Below, piece after piece: positions 18,472 to 27,293 of a DNA stretch of 64,000 nucleotides. The notes beneath the pieces are model-generated. The model saw only the letters and a list, made by a program, of their open reading frames with translations, made no database searches and had not been told where the DNA came from. The position numbers and the translations under genes were made by a program. Position 1 is the first letter of the stretch, and every line of letters starts with the position of its first letter. Source of the stretch: CBDCLY01 sp965218715 (lineage in GTDB: Bacteria; Bacteroidota; Bacteroidia; Flavobacteriales_E; Vicingaceae); NCBI GenBank assembly GCA_965218715.1, contig CBDCLY010000001.1:21587-85586 (forward strand), in the 5' to 3' direction.

Positions 18472-19495
18472 ATGAGCAAACAAAACAAGCCTATTATTAT
18501 CTGGCTATTAATTGGTTGCGTTCTTATTTTCTTTATGGTGGCCATCGGGGGGACTTACTCGTTTAACGCATTCTGGTCTTTCCATGGTTGAATGGAATTT
18601 ATTCATGGGCAGCATTCCTCCTACAAGTGCAGAAGACTGGCAATTATTGTTTGACAAATACAAAGAATACCCGGAATATCAACTGGTCAATTTCAATATA
18701 GATTTAGAAGAATTTAAATCAATATTTTATTGGGAGTATGGCCATAGGATGTTTGGACGATTAATCGGACTTGTGTTCATTTTACCATTCTTATGGTTTG
18801 CTTTTAAAAGAAGAATCAGCAAAGAATTGTATCCCAAATTGATATTGATCTTATTCATGGGTGCCTTTCAAGGATTCCTTGGTTGGTACATGGTGAAAAG
18901 CGGTTTAATCAAAGACCCTGATGTCAGCCACTATCGATTGGCAATGCATTTGGTGACCGCCTTTCTCACTTTTGCCTACACCTTTTGGGTGGCATTAGGT
19001 TTATGGTTCCCAAAGGCCGAAAAGAGCATAGTGAATGTAAAAAATGCGCTGAAGATTCTTTTGCCAATTTTAATGGTTCAAATAACTTGGGGCGCATATG
19101 TTGCTGGTTTAAATGCTGGGAAAATTTACAATCATTGGCCAAAGATGTCTGATGAATGGATTCCGGAAGCTGTTTATAACATGAAACCCATTTGGATAAA
19201 CTTCATTTCAGGTCTTGCCGGGGTTCAGTTCGTACACCGTTATTTGGCTTACTTGGTTCTTGGAATAGTATTTTACATCGCTTTTGTTGTCCTAAAGTCA
19301 GAAATAACTAAGCTCCAAAAAAAATCAATTATTTACCTAACCCTAGCTGTATTCTTTCAGTTCGTTCTAGGAGTATTTGCACTCTTGTATCAGGTTCCAG
19401 TATCACTAGGACTGGCTCATCAGCTGGGTGCTTACCTTTTATTAGGGTCTAGTGTGTTTGCAATGCATCAATTTAGAGGGAATGTTTCCACCTAA
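18472..19495 (+). pseudogene. ctaA: Heme A synthase (CtaA/COX15), frameshifted as read
   Basis: The frame from ATG 18472 (MSKQNKPIIIWLLIGCV) runs to VAIGG and then leaves the family. The next frame continues at once with GGLTRLTHSGLSMVEWN and the rest of a COX15 protein. Removing one G from the run of six at 18547-18552 restores a 340-residue protein of normal length. Heme ligands are intact: EYGHRMFGR, HYRLAMHLV, FVHRYLAYLV and GLAHQLGAY. Heme A synthase oxidises heme O to heme A for aa3-type oxidases. A homopolymer sequencing error is more likely than true loss. Confidence 0.9.
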
Positions 19496-20057
19496 AACTT
19501 TCTATAAAATTGGAGATGTCTTCTACCAAAAAATCTTGCACAGGAGCAATGGAGTCAAAATTGGGTACTACATTAAAATACAAAGCCCCTCTTAAAAAGT
19601 GATGGTTGCTATCAGTTAAAAAAAACTGAGCACCAGATGCTGCATTTCCATCAATTTGATATAAGGTTCCATAAACCTTTGATTCTGGATTAAAAACTTG
19701 ATTTTCTTTAATGTTTTGCGCTTTCGCAACATGTTTGTAAACAAGTGTACGTGCGTCTTCTAATAATTTGTTGGCATTGCTATCTACTTGAATGTAACTG
19801 AGATGAAGCCTTGCACTAAATCTTGGAAATTCGATGTCAAAGAAATTTGGTTCATTCGAATTTCGATTTAAATTAACTCTTGCGTAATGTGGCAATTCAA
19901 ATTGGAATGGAAAATCGACGCTATCAATTAAAGTGTTTTTCTTTTCAGGCAAATCGATTCGATAATATCCTGTAGGTTTAGGGAGGTTTGTTTCACTACA
20001 TCCTTCAAAGAGCAGGATGGAAATGAATAGAATAAAAAGGGTCTTTATTGAATTCAT
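19473..20057 (-). CDS. gldD: Gliding motility lipoprotein GldD
   Basis: The 194-residue protein has a lipoprotein signal (TLFILFISILLFEGC) and the GldD sequence PKPTGYYRIDLPEK, FPFQFELPHYA and FDIEFPRFSARLHLSY. GldD is required for gliding in Flavobacterium johnsoniae and is linked to type IX secretion; its mechanism is unknown. It overlaps gldE by 4 bases and overlaps the convergent ctaA end by 23 bases. Confidence 0.93.
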   Translation of the reverse strand: MNSIKTLFILFISILLFEGCSETNLPKPTGYYRIDLPEKKNTLIDSVDFPFQFELPHYARVNLNRNSNEPNFFDIEFPRFSARLHLSYIQVDSNANKLLEDARTLVYKHVAKAQNIKENQVFNPESKVYGTLYQIDGNAASGAQFFLTDSNHHFLRGALYFNVVPNFDSIAPVQDFLVEDISNFIESFRWKHSL

Positions 20058-21400
20058 TTTTCAGCCCGAATTACAGGTATGGTTAATTTTATTCGTTTTA
20101 CGCGCCGTCTATCTGCCGCTTCTATGCTTATTTGATAGTCGTTTAGTCTCATTTTTTCATTCTTCTTGGGAATTTTACCGAACAGTTCTAAAACTAAGCC
20201 TGCCAAAGTTTCAGCTTCCCCTTTTTCTGCATCAAATTCTTCGCCGTCGATATCCAATACTCGATACATGTCGTTGAGTGCAATTTTACCTTCGAACACG
20301 TAATTGTAATCATCCAATTTCGAGTAGGTAAGGTCGTCGTCGTCAAATTCATCACTTATTTCACCTACAATTTCTTCTAGGATATCTTCTAGGCTAATGA
20401 TTCCTGAGCTTCCGCCGTACTCATCAACAACCACAGCTAAGTGAATTTTCTTAGTTTGAAACTCCCGTAATAGATCATCAATCTTTTTTCCTTCTGGAAC
20501 AAAAAAGGGCTTTCGAATTAATTTTCTCCAATCTAAATCTGCTTGGTTTAGATGCGGCAAAAGGTCTTTGATGTATAAAATGCCTAAAACATTGTCAAAA
20601 TTTTCTTCAAAAACAGGGATTCTTGAGTAGCCTGAGTCTAAAATTGTTGCTAGCACTTCTGGATAGGTTTGATTAGAATCAATGCAAGTAACATCAACTC
20701 GGGAAGTCATCACCTGTTTAACATCCGTATTGCCAAAATTGACGATTCCTTTTAAAATTTGATGGTCTTTTTGAGTCTCTTTTCCTTCCCCTTCTTCTGC
20801 GGTAAGATCGAGCGCTTGAGACAATTCGTCGACAGAAATGTTGTGGCCTTTCTTTTTAATTCGCTTGTCAATAAATGTTGTACTACTCACTAAGAGAGAG
20901 CTAAATGGCATCAAAACTGTGCGAATGCTGCTCAGTGGAAGGGCCATAAAGTTGGCCAATTTTAAAGGGCTTCTATTGGCATAGATTTTTGGAATTACCT
21001 CTCCAAGAAGCAGTAGTAAAAAGGTCACTACTATCACTTGAATTACAAATCGACTAGTTAAGCTAAGCGAACTAGGCATTAATCCTTCGGCAATAAAACT
21101 AGAAAGAATAACGATCCCAACATTTACAAAATTATTGGCGATTAAGATGGTGGCCAATAAGTTTTTGGGACGGTCTAATAGAGAGCTGATCGATTTAAAT
21201 GCCTTTACTTTCTCTTGTTCAATTTCCTCTTTATCGGCAGGGCTTAATGAAAAATATGCAACTTCAGATCCTGAAAGTAATGCAGAGAGTGCCAGTAAGA
21301 CTAGCATGATCAGGCAAGATAAAATGATTTCGACATGAGAGGAGACCCCCTCAGTCATCGTGGCAATGAACATGAAAGACTGTTCAAATGAGTCGTCCAA
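20054..21400 (-). CDS. gldE: Gliding motility-associated protein GldE (CNNM/CBS/CorC type)
   Basis: The 448-residue protein has a DUF21/CNNM membrane domain (about 25-190, LLSGSEVAYFSLSP), two CBS domains (~210-330, DVKQVMTSRVDVTCID; VVDEYGGSSGIISLEDILEE) and a CorC_HlyC transporter-associated domain (~350-435). In F. johnsoniae GldE supports GldD. The start is taken as a TTG at 21400 because the N-terminus DDSF resembles known GldE starts. ATGs at 21373 and 21358 are alternatives. It lies in the conserved mutY-ssb-gldE-gldD order. Confidence 0.92.
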   Translation of the reverse strand: MDDSFEQSFMFIATMTEGVSSHVEIILSCLIMLVLLALSALLSGSEVAYFSLSPADKEEIEQEKVKAFKSISSLLDRPKNLLATILIANNFVNVGIVILSSFIAEGLMPSSLSLTSRFVIQVIVVTFLLLLLGEVIPKIYANRSPLKLANFMALPLSSIRTVLMPFSSLLVSSTTFIDKRIKKKGHNISVDELSQALDLTAEEGEGKETQKDHQILKGIVNFGNTDVKQVMTSRVDVTCIDSNQTYPEVLATILDSGYSRIPVFEENFDNVLGILYIKDLLPHLNQADLDWRKLIRKPFFVPEGKKIDDLLREFQTKKIHLAVVVDEYGGSSGIISLEDILEEIVGEISDEFDDDDLTYSKLDDYNYVFEGKIALNDMYRVLDIDGEEFDAEKGEAETLAGLVLELFGKIPKKNEKMRLNDYQISIEAADRRRVKRIKLTIPVIRAEK

Positions 21401-21444
21401 TGTTGTTTTTTTCGTTAGTACAGGCCTGTTTCATCTGCATTAAA

Positions 21445-21870
21445 CTAAAATGGTAAGTCGTCTGGATCATCTAGATTTGATTCTTCCTTTTTCGGGCTTG
21501 CTTTTGGAGCAGGAGCGTTGTTTTGATTTCCGCTATCCCTAGCTCCACCTAACATGGTCATGCTGTCGCCAACAATTTCGGTAATGTATCGTGTATTCCC
21601 ATCTTGATCTTCCCATGAACGATTGGTGATTTTTCCTTCAATGTAAACTTGACTTCCTTTTCTAAGGTATTTTTCAGAAATCTCTGCCAAACCTCTCCAA
21701 AGGACAATGTTGTGCCATTCTGTTTTTTCTTGGCGGTTGCCATTTCTATCTTTATAGGTTTCTGTAGTTGCAATTGGGAAATTTGCAACACTAGCACCAC
21801 TTTCTAAGTGTCTAACCTCAGGGTCTTTTCCTAAATTTCCAATTAGGATAACTTTGTTTACTCCGGCCAT
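21445..21870 (-). CDS. ssb: Single-stranded DNA-binding protein
   Basis: The 141-residue protein has the OB-fold (MAGVNKVILIGNLGKDPEVR, TEWHNIVLWRGLAEI, YIEGKITNRSWEDQDG), a short disordered linker and the acidic tip DDPDDLPF that binds repair and replication partners. It lies 13 bases after mutY. Confidence 0.97.
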   Translation of the reverse strand: MAGVNKVILIGNLGKDPEVRHLESGASVANFPIATTETYKDRNGNRQEKTEWHNIVLWRGLAEISEKYLRKGSQVYIEGKITNRSWEDQDGNTRYITEIVGDSMTMLGGARDSGNQNNAPAPKASPKKEESNLDDPDDLPF

Positions 21871-21883
21871 TAATTTCTATTCA

Positions 21884-22957
21884 TTAGGATGATAGCAAAG
21901 ATAGTAAATTGCTCTTTTCCTCGAGATAATTTTCAATTAATTTGGGAACAGCTAAGCTGCCCAAATCCTGATGTCTGATTAATTTCCATGATTCATTTTC
22001 CGGTATCTTAATTTGTTCCATTTTTAGAACAATGAATTTTGCCCAAATAATTTGATGTGATAATAGGTGTTTAACGGGTTTGCTTTCATCCAAGATTTTA
22101 GCATTTCTAAGATGGGCCATGCTTTTGATTAATTGTTCTGCCTTTAAATTTTCCTGCATTTCAACAAGAATGAACTCATATAAGTTTTGCCATATTCCCT
22201 TTCCTTCCCTTTTTTTCACTAGAAGATGATCGCTGTTTCCAATAATTAGGTAATTGAAAAATCGTGTACGCTGTTTTATTTTTTTAGATTTTACTGGAAG
22301 ATCCTGTATTAGATTTTTTGCAAAGGCCAAGCACTTGTCTTGCATCGGGCAAATTTGGCAATTCGGGTTTTTGGGCTTGCATTGAATTGCACCAAATTCC
22401 ATGATTGCCTGGTTGTATTTGGAGGGATTTTCTCGATCTAATAAGGCATCTGCTAAAGCTTGAAATTCTTTTTTCCCTTTTGTAGAATCGATTGGAGTTT
22501 CTATGTTAAATATCCTACTAAGTAAACGATATACATTCCCATCTACAACTGCATGAGCTTGATTAAAAGCAAACGAAGAAATTGCAGAAGCGGTATATTC
22601 TCCAACCCCTTTTAATTTTAAAATGTTTTTGTAATTGTTTGGGAAAGCTCCATTTAATTCTTCATCAATAAATTTGGCACTAGCATGTAGATTTCTGGCC
22701 CTTGAATAATATCCCAAGCCTTGCCAATCTTTTAAAATTTGTTCTTCGGAGCTTTTAGCTAAGGCTGAAACGTTTGGGTAATTTTTTACAAACTTCTCAT
22801 AATAGGCCTTTCCTTGGTCCACTCTGGTTTGTTGCAAAATGATTTCTGAAAGCCAAATAAAATAGGGGTCCTTTGTTTCTCTCCATGGCAACTTTCTTTG
22901 GTTCTTTTGATACCATTCTTGAAGTCTTCCGGCAAAAAATGTAGCTTGATCTATCAA
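21884..22957 (-). CDS. mutY: A/G-specific adenine glycosylase MutY
   Basis: The 357-residue enzyme removes adenine mispaired with 8-oxoguanine. It has the catalytic-glutamate motif WLSEIILQQTRV, the helix-hairpin-helix LKGVGEYTASAISSF, the catalytic Asp in AVVDGNVYRLLSR, and the 4Fe-4S cluster cysteines C-x6-C-x2-C-x5-C (CKPKNPNCQICPMQDKC). A NUDIX-like C-terminal domain follows. The start must be TTG: an in-frame TAA lies two codons upstream, there is no ATG before the conserved LPWRET, and the N-terminus aligns with E. coli MutY. Confidence 0.95.
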   Translation of the reverse strand: MIDQATFFAGRLQEWYQKNQRKLPWRETKDPYFIWLSEIILQQTRVDQGKAYYEKFVKNYPNVSALAKSSEEQILKDWQGLGYYSRARNLHASAKFIDEELNGAFPNNYKNILKLKGVGEYTASAISSFAFNQAHAVVDGNVYRLLSRIFNIETPIDSTKGKKEFQALADALLDRENPSKYNQAIMEFGAIQCKPKNPNCQICPMQDKCLAFAKNLIQDLPVKSKKIKQRTRFFNYLIIGNSDHLLVKKREGKGIWQNLYEFILVEMQENLKAEQLIKSMAHLRNAKILDESKPVKHLLSHQIIWAKFIVLKMEQIKIPENESWKLIRHQDLGSLAVPKLIENYLEEKSNLLSLLSS

Positions 22958-22994
22958 ATTTTATGAATTGAAATTGCGAAATAAGCGCCTGATA

Positions 22995-23029
22995 TTGGCA
23001 TCTTTAAAGAGAATAAATTATTACATTTG
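22995..23029 (+). promoter_or_regulatory. Candidate promoter of the HU gene
   Basis: TTG (22995-22997), 24 bases, then TACATTTG (23022-23029). The -7 element is exact and the spacing is one base beyond the usual range. It leaves a leader of roughly 55 bases before the HU ATG. Confidence 0.5.
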
Positions 23030-23092
23030 TCGCCCTTATATTGTATAGATATAAGAGATAAAAAATTTTCATAACAAAATTAATTTTAAAAG

Positions 23093-23380
23093 ATGACGAA
23101 AGCAGATATCGTTGCTGAAATTTCAGAAAGTACTGGTGTAGAGAAAGTGGCAGTTCAAGCAACTGTTGAAGAATTTATGAACGCAATTAGAAGTTCATTG
23201 GAACAGGGAGAAAATGTTTACTTGAGAGGGTTTGGTAGCTTTATTACAAAAAAGAGAGCTGAAAAAACTGGAAGGAATATTTCTAAAAACACTACGATGA
23301 TTATTCCAGAGCATGTTATTCCAGCTTTCAAACCGTCTAAAAGTTTTGTTGAAAAAGTTAAAACAAGTGTTAAGTCTTAA
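23093..23380 (+). CDS. hup: HU family DNA-binding protein
   Basis: The 95-residue protein has the HU/IHF fold: helical dimer core MTKADIVAEISESTG, then VYLRGFGSF and the DNA-wrapping arm with GRNISKNTTMIIPEHVIPAFKPSK. It compacts the nucleoid. It is the first gene of a short rightward unit with the TPR gene 9 bases later. Confidence 0.96.
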   Translation: MTKADIVAEISESTGVEKVAVQATVEEFMNAIRSSLEQGENVYLRGFGSFITKKRAEKTGRNISKNTTMIIPEHVIPAFKPSKSFVEKVKTSVKS

Positions 23381-23389
23381 TCAGATTTA

Positions 23390-24247
23390 ATGAAGACTAC
23401 GGTCAAAATACAAGTTTTACTCCTTATTGGAGGAGTCTTACTAGGCGTTCTTATCTTTCTTGCTCCTAATCAATTAGATTCAGATGCGGATCTAATCGAC
23501 AATCATGATCACGATCATGAAAGTCATAGTGGTGCTGAAAACGATACTGAATTGGAAACAAGCATTGTTCTTGATTCAGCCATAATTGCGGAGTTGGCAC
23601 AACTTGAAAGCACTTTAAAGTCAGCCGATGAAGCGGATCAATTGGCTTTGAGCGATTCAATAATTGAATTCGCCAAAAGGAATAACATTCCACCAGTTGT
23701 TGCAGAATACAGTCGTTTTAAGGCCAAATTATCGCCAAGCGTTGAAAATTGGTTCATGGCTGGAGACAATTTCTTTAAAGCATATCGACTTTCTAAGAAC
23801 ACTTCATCAGAAATGATTCAAGGTGCTATTGCTGCTTATGAGGAGGTTTTGAAAATCGATTCAAACAATTTGTCTGCAGAAACCGCAATTGGGGTGGCCT
23901 ATGTTGAAGGGTATTCTAGCCTTGGTGTTATGCCAATGAAAGGCATTGGAATTTTGAAAGGGGTGTTAATTAAAGACCCAGAAAATATAGATGCCTTAAC
24001 AAATTTGGGTTACTTTGCAATTCAATCGGGACAATTTGAAAAAGCGGAAGAGCGATTTAATCAAATTTTAATGATTGATTCCACCCATGCTGAAGCCTAT
24101 TTGTATTTAGCAGATGTTCAATTGAGTCAGGAGAATATTGAGGAAGGAATAAAAAATTTAGAAAAATATAAATCTCTGGTGAATGATCCTCTTGCCAATC
24201 AGCAAGTTGACGCATACATCAAAGAAATTAGAAATAAAATAAAATAA
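23390..24247 (+). CDS. Membrane-anchored TPR protein with His/Asp-rich segment
   Basis: The 285-residue protein has one N-terminal hydrophobic anchor (VLLLIGGVLLGVLIFLA), then a His/Asp-rich stretch (DNHDHDHESHSGAEND, about 37-52) and TPR repeats from ~115 (AIAAYEEVLKIDSNN, NIDALTNLGYFAIQSGQFEK). It is probably periplasmic and anchored in the inner membrane. The His-rich stretch could bind Zn, Cu or Ni; this is inferred from composition. It sits between HU and a tiny ribosomal-protein-like gene. I do not recognise a specific function. Confidence 0.7.
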   Translation: MKTTVKIQVLLLIGGVLLGVLIFLAPNQLDSDADLIDNHDHDHESHSGAENDTELETSIVLDSAIIAELAQLESTLKSADEADQLALSDSIIEFAKRNNIPPVVAEYSRFKAKLSPSVENWFMAGDNFFKAYRLSKNTSSEMIQGAIAAYEEVLKIDSNNLSAETAIGVAYVEGYSSLGVMPMKGIGILKGVLIKDPENIDALTNLGYFAIQSGQFEKAEERFNQILMIDSTHAEAYLYLADVQLSQENIEEGIKNLEKYKSLVNDPLANQQVDAYIKEIRNKIK

Positions 24248-24254
24248 TAAAGCT

Positions 24255-24347
24255 ATGCCAAGCGGTAAAAAAAGAAAAAGACATAAGATGGCGACTCACA
24301 AACGCAAGAAAAGATTGCGTAAGAATCGTCATAAGAAGAAGAAATAA
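24255..24347 (+). CDS. 30-residue basic protein resembling ribosomal bS22/mS38 (DUF1713)
   Basis: A short gene begins ATGCCAAGCGGTAAA and ends TAA. It encodes 30 residues, nearly all Lys, Arg or His: MPSGKKRKRHKMATHKRKK, then RLRKNRHKKKK. The pattern K-R-basic-KM-x2-HK-basic3-x-L/R-x-K-x-R matches the DUF1713 core shared by mycobacterial bS22 and the C-terminus of mitochondrial mS38 (AURKAIP1), with the Met and the HK pair in register. That family binds the small-subunit decoding region. It lies 7 bases after the TPR gene and directly before a strong terminator. Identity with bTHX was considered but fits less well. Confidence 0.72.
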   Translation: MPSGKKRKRHKMATHKRKKRLRKNRHKKKK

Positions 24348-24350
24348 ATG

Positions 24351-24380
24351 AATGCCCCATTCTGGGGCATTCTCTTCCAT
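24351..24380 (+). terminator. Intrinsic terminator after the HU unit
   Basis: Perfect 9-base stem AATGCCCCA (24351-24359) and TGGGGCATT (24363-24371) with a TTC loop, followed by the pyrimidine-rich CTCTTCCATTTTATT. It starts 3 bases after the small basic gene. Confidence 0.75.
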
Positions 24381-24454
24381 TTTATTCCAGTTTTTTATAG
24401 ATCCCTGCATGTTAATGCCTTGGGATTCTGTCGTTTGCATACAGTAGATGTGAT

Positions 24455-26005
24455 ATGAGTGTAGATTTAGTAATAAACTCAAAGTCATCTGAAGATGTTA
24501 TTGCCCTTCTTGAAAACAAGCAGTTAATTGAATTGCATAAGGAGAAAAGCAACAATAATTTTTCTGTTGGTGACATTTATTTGGGAAGAATAAAAAAGGT
24601 GATGCCTGGCCTCAACGCGGCATTTGTAGATGTTGGATATAGTAAAGATGCCTTCCTGCATTACCTTGATTTGGGCCCTCGATTTTCAAGTTTAAATAGC
24701 TTTGTTCAGGGAGTTGTAAATAAGAAAATAAAAACAGCTTCCTTAAAGAACTTTAAATTCGAGAAAGACATCGATAAAGAAGGTAAGATTGCTGAACAAT
24801 TGAAAGGCAATCAATATGCTTTGGTTCAAATAGCCAAAGAACCAATTTCAACAAAGGGCCCAAGGCTAAGCAGTGAGATTTCTCTTGCAGGTAGATATAT
24901 GGTTCTTGTTCCTTTCTCAGATCGTATATCTGTTTCTCAAAAAATAAGAAATCAGGAAGAAAAAGACCGTTTAAAAAGATTAATTAAATCCATTCGACCA
25001 GAAGGTTTTGGAGTGATTATTCGAACGGTTGCCGAGAATAAAAAAGTAGCTGATTTGCATGCCGACTTAAGTGATTTATCTCAGAAGTGGGAAAAATGTG
25101 TTAAGCAATTGCAAACCGCCAAACCTCCCCATAGAGTGCTTGGCGAAATCAGTAGAAGTTCTGCAATGCTCAGAGATTTATTGAATAAAGATTTCAATAA
25201 TATTTATGTTGACAATGCCGATACCAAAGACGAACTAAAATCTTACATCTCTTCAATTGCTCCTGGAAAAGAAGCAATGGTGAAAGGTTACCGCAGAAAG
25301 ATGCCAATTTTCGAGCATTTTGGCATTGAAAAACAGATCAAATCACTTTTTGGAAAAAATGTGACCATGAAGTCTGGCGCCTACTTGGTGATTGAACACA
25401 CCGAAGCACTGCATGTGGTTGATGTGAATTCTGGACAAAGAAGCAGAAGCAAAGACGACCAGGAGAAAAATGCCATTGACGTAAACCTTGAATCTGCAGC
25501 AGAAGTGGCTCGCCAGTTAAGGCTGAGAGACATGGGTGGAATCATTGTCATTGATTTTATCGATATGAAGGATGCATCTAATCGAGAATTGCTTTTCGAG
25601 AAGATGAGAGAATTCATGAAGGAAGATCGAGCGAAGCATACTGTTCTTCCTCCAACTAAGTTTGGCCTTGTTCAGATTACTAGGCAACGAGTTCGACCAG
25701 AAATGGAAATTAAAACTGCAGAAAAATGCCCTTGTTGTAATGGCACAGGTGAGTCGCAAGCGAGCATACTTTTAACCGACGAGATAGAAAATAATCTAAG
25801 GTACCTTATCGAGCAGCAAAGCATGTCAAAATTGAGCCTTGTGGTTCATCCTTTTCTGGAAGCCTATCTTACTAAGGGCATGATGTCTCCACAAAGAAAG
25901 TGGTTCATCAAACATAAAAAATGGATCAACATTAGGGCATCATCAGCATATCAATTTCTTGAATATAAATTTTTCGACCAAAAAAAGGAAGAAATTATTC
26001 TTTAG
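24455..26005 (+). CDS. rng: Ribonuclease E/G family protein
   Basis: The 516-residue endoribonuclease acts in mRNA decay and rRNA maturation. It has an N-terminal S1 domain (IYLGRIKKVMPGLNAAFVDVG), the catalytic acidic motifs HVVDVNSGQ and GGIIVIDFIDM, and the zinc-link CPCCNGTG. Length and absence of a long C-terminal scaffold fit RNase G rather than full RNase E. The gene converges on the MFS gene with an 11-base overlap. Confidence 0.94.
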   Translation: MSVDLVINSKSSEDVIALLENKQLIELHKEKSNNNFSVGDIYLGRIKKVMPGLNAAFVDVGYSKDAFLHYLDLGPRFSSLNSFVQGVVNKKIKTASLKNFKFEKDIDKEGKIAEQLKGNQYALVQIAKEPISTKGPRLSSEISLAGRYMVLVPFSDRISVSQKIRNQEEKDRLKRLIKSIRPEGFGVIIRTVAENKKVADLHADLSDLSQKWEKCVKQLQTAKPPHRVLGEISRSSAMLRDLLNKDFNNIYVDNADTKDELKSYISSIAPGKEAMVKGYRRKMPIFEHFGIEKQIKSLFGKNVTMKSGAYLVIEHTEALHVVDVNSGQRSRSKDDQEKNAIDVNLESAAEVARQLRLRDMGGIIVIDFIDMKDASNRELLFEKMREFMKEDRAKHTVLPPTKFGLVQITRQRVRPEMEIKTAEKCPCCNGTGESQASILLTDEIENNLRYLIEQQSMSKLSLVVHPFLEAYLTKGMMSPQRKWFIKHKKWINIRASSAYQFLEYKFFDQKKEEIIL

Positions 26006-27248
26006 GAAGTTGAATTAATCGCTTGTAGTTTACCATCATCGGAACTACTGATATTGATATTGCCAATATTGCAATCAAAAAGGCATAAATGATTCTGCCA
26101 TTTTCTGCAAAAAATGCCAAGGAAAATAAGCCAATAAAAATCGATCTGAGCAAAATGTTTATGCTCTGAAAGACGCTATTGCTTCTTCCAATGATGTGAT
26201 TTGGTATGTGATTGAAAAGGTAAGTCACACGCATTATTCGAATTCCAGCATTTGATATCCCTAGAAAAATAGCCAATGTAAAAAGCAAGTAAACTTCTTG
26301 GCTTATCATTAAGGCCCAGTAAGCGAATAATGAAACAATCATTAAAACGATAATGCTTTTTACGCTAGTCCATCTTTTCAATAAAAACCGAATAAAAATT
26401 CCTGCCAATAATGCACCTATGCCATAATTGACCTTGGTAAAGGCATAAACATCCCCTTCTGCACCTAAACAATCTTCAATGTATATTGGCCAAAGTATAT
26501 GTGTAGAAATCAATATAAAAATGAAAACAGTGTAAGAAGCATTTCCGAAAACAAATAATAGAGGCCTTTGTCTTAAGTACTGGACCCCTTCTTTTAATCG
26601 TACCATTATAGGAGCCTTTGATACTTCAATTTTTTCAATTGCCTTGTAGCGGATAAAGTAAATTAAGATAAAGGCAATCAAGTAGGTGAGTCCATCTAAG
26701 AAGAAGATCTCATAAATGCTCCAAGCTTCAATTTGAAGTTTGAATAAGCCTAAATCCAAATCGATCCCTTCGATCAACATCACAGCTGCCGCTCCTGAAA
26801 GAACATTGGTTGACTGACCCATGATTTCAAGCAGACTATTGGTTTTGGAATAGTCCTTAGGTTCGCTTATTTCTTGTCCGAAGGCATAAAGGGTAGGGTA
26901 ATGAATGTTGTAGTTAAAAACGGTAAAGCAAAATACTGCGGCTACAAGGTACATGGGAACTTCGCCTGAATATAGTCCTATACCACCTGCGCTCATAAGC
27001 ACAGCAAAACTGACCATGCAAATGATTAGAAAGATATTTTTTCTGGGATATCGATCGATTAACGTTCCTGCGTAAAGGCCCCAAAATAATGTAATAAAAG
27101 TAGCAATGGAATAAATTGCCCCAAATGTAGATGCAGCATTAAGGTGCTTAGCAAAGTACCAAGGAATTGCCAACATGCTTATTCCTTGGGCTAGATGGGA
27201 AACCGCATTAGCGCTTAGAAGTAAATACAATGCTTTTTTATTCTTCAT
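25995..27248 (-). CDS. MFS transporter
   Basis: The 417-residue protein has twelve predicted membrane helices and the MFS loop 2-3 motif (GTLIDRYPRKNIFLI). The second half has the homologous set (GIGALLAGIFIRFLLKRW). It resembles MFS exporters of the drug or siderophore type, such as the EntS/TetV-like branch. Substrate is unknown. It is divergent from recX. Confidence 0.85.
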   Translation of the reverse strand: MKNKKALYLLLSANAVSHLAQGISMLAIPWYFAKHLNAASTFGAIYSIATFITLFWGLYAGTLIDRYPRKNIFLIICMVSFAVLMSAGGIGLYSGEVPMYLVAAVFCFTVFNYNIHYPTLYAFGQEISEPKDYSKTNSLLEIMGQSTNVLSGAAAVMLIEGIDLDLGLFKLQIEAWSIYEIFFLDGLTYLIAFILIYFIRYKAIEKIEVSKAPIMVRLKEGVQYLRQRPLLFVFGNASYTVFIFILISTHILWPIYIEDCLGAEGDVYAFTKVNYGIGALLAGIFIRFLLKRWTSVKSIIVLMIVSLFAYWALMISQEVYLLFTLAIFLGISNAGIRIMRVTYLFNHIPNHIIGRSNSVFQSINILLRSIFIGLFSLAFFAENGRIIYAFLIAILAISISVVPMMVNYKRLIQLPKE

Positions 27249-27293
27249 TTGGATTTGCTCGTCTTAACTTCGTGAAAATTAAACCCTCATTGG

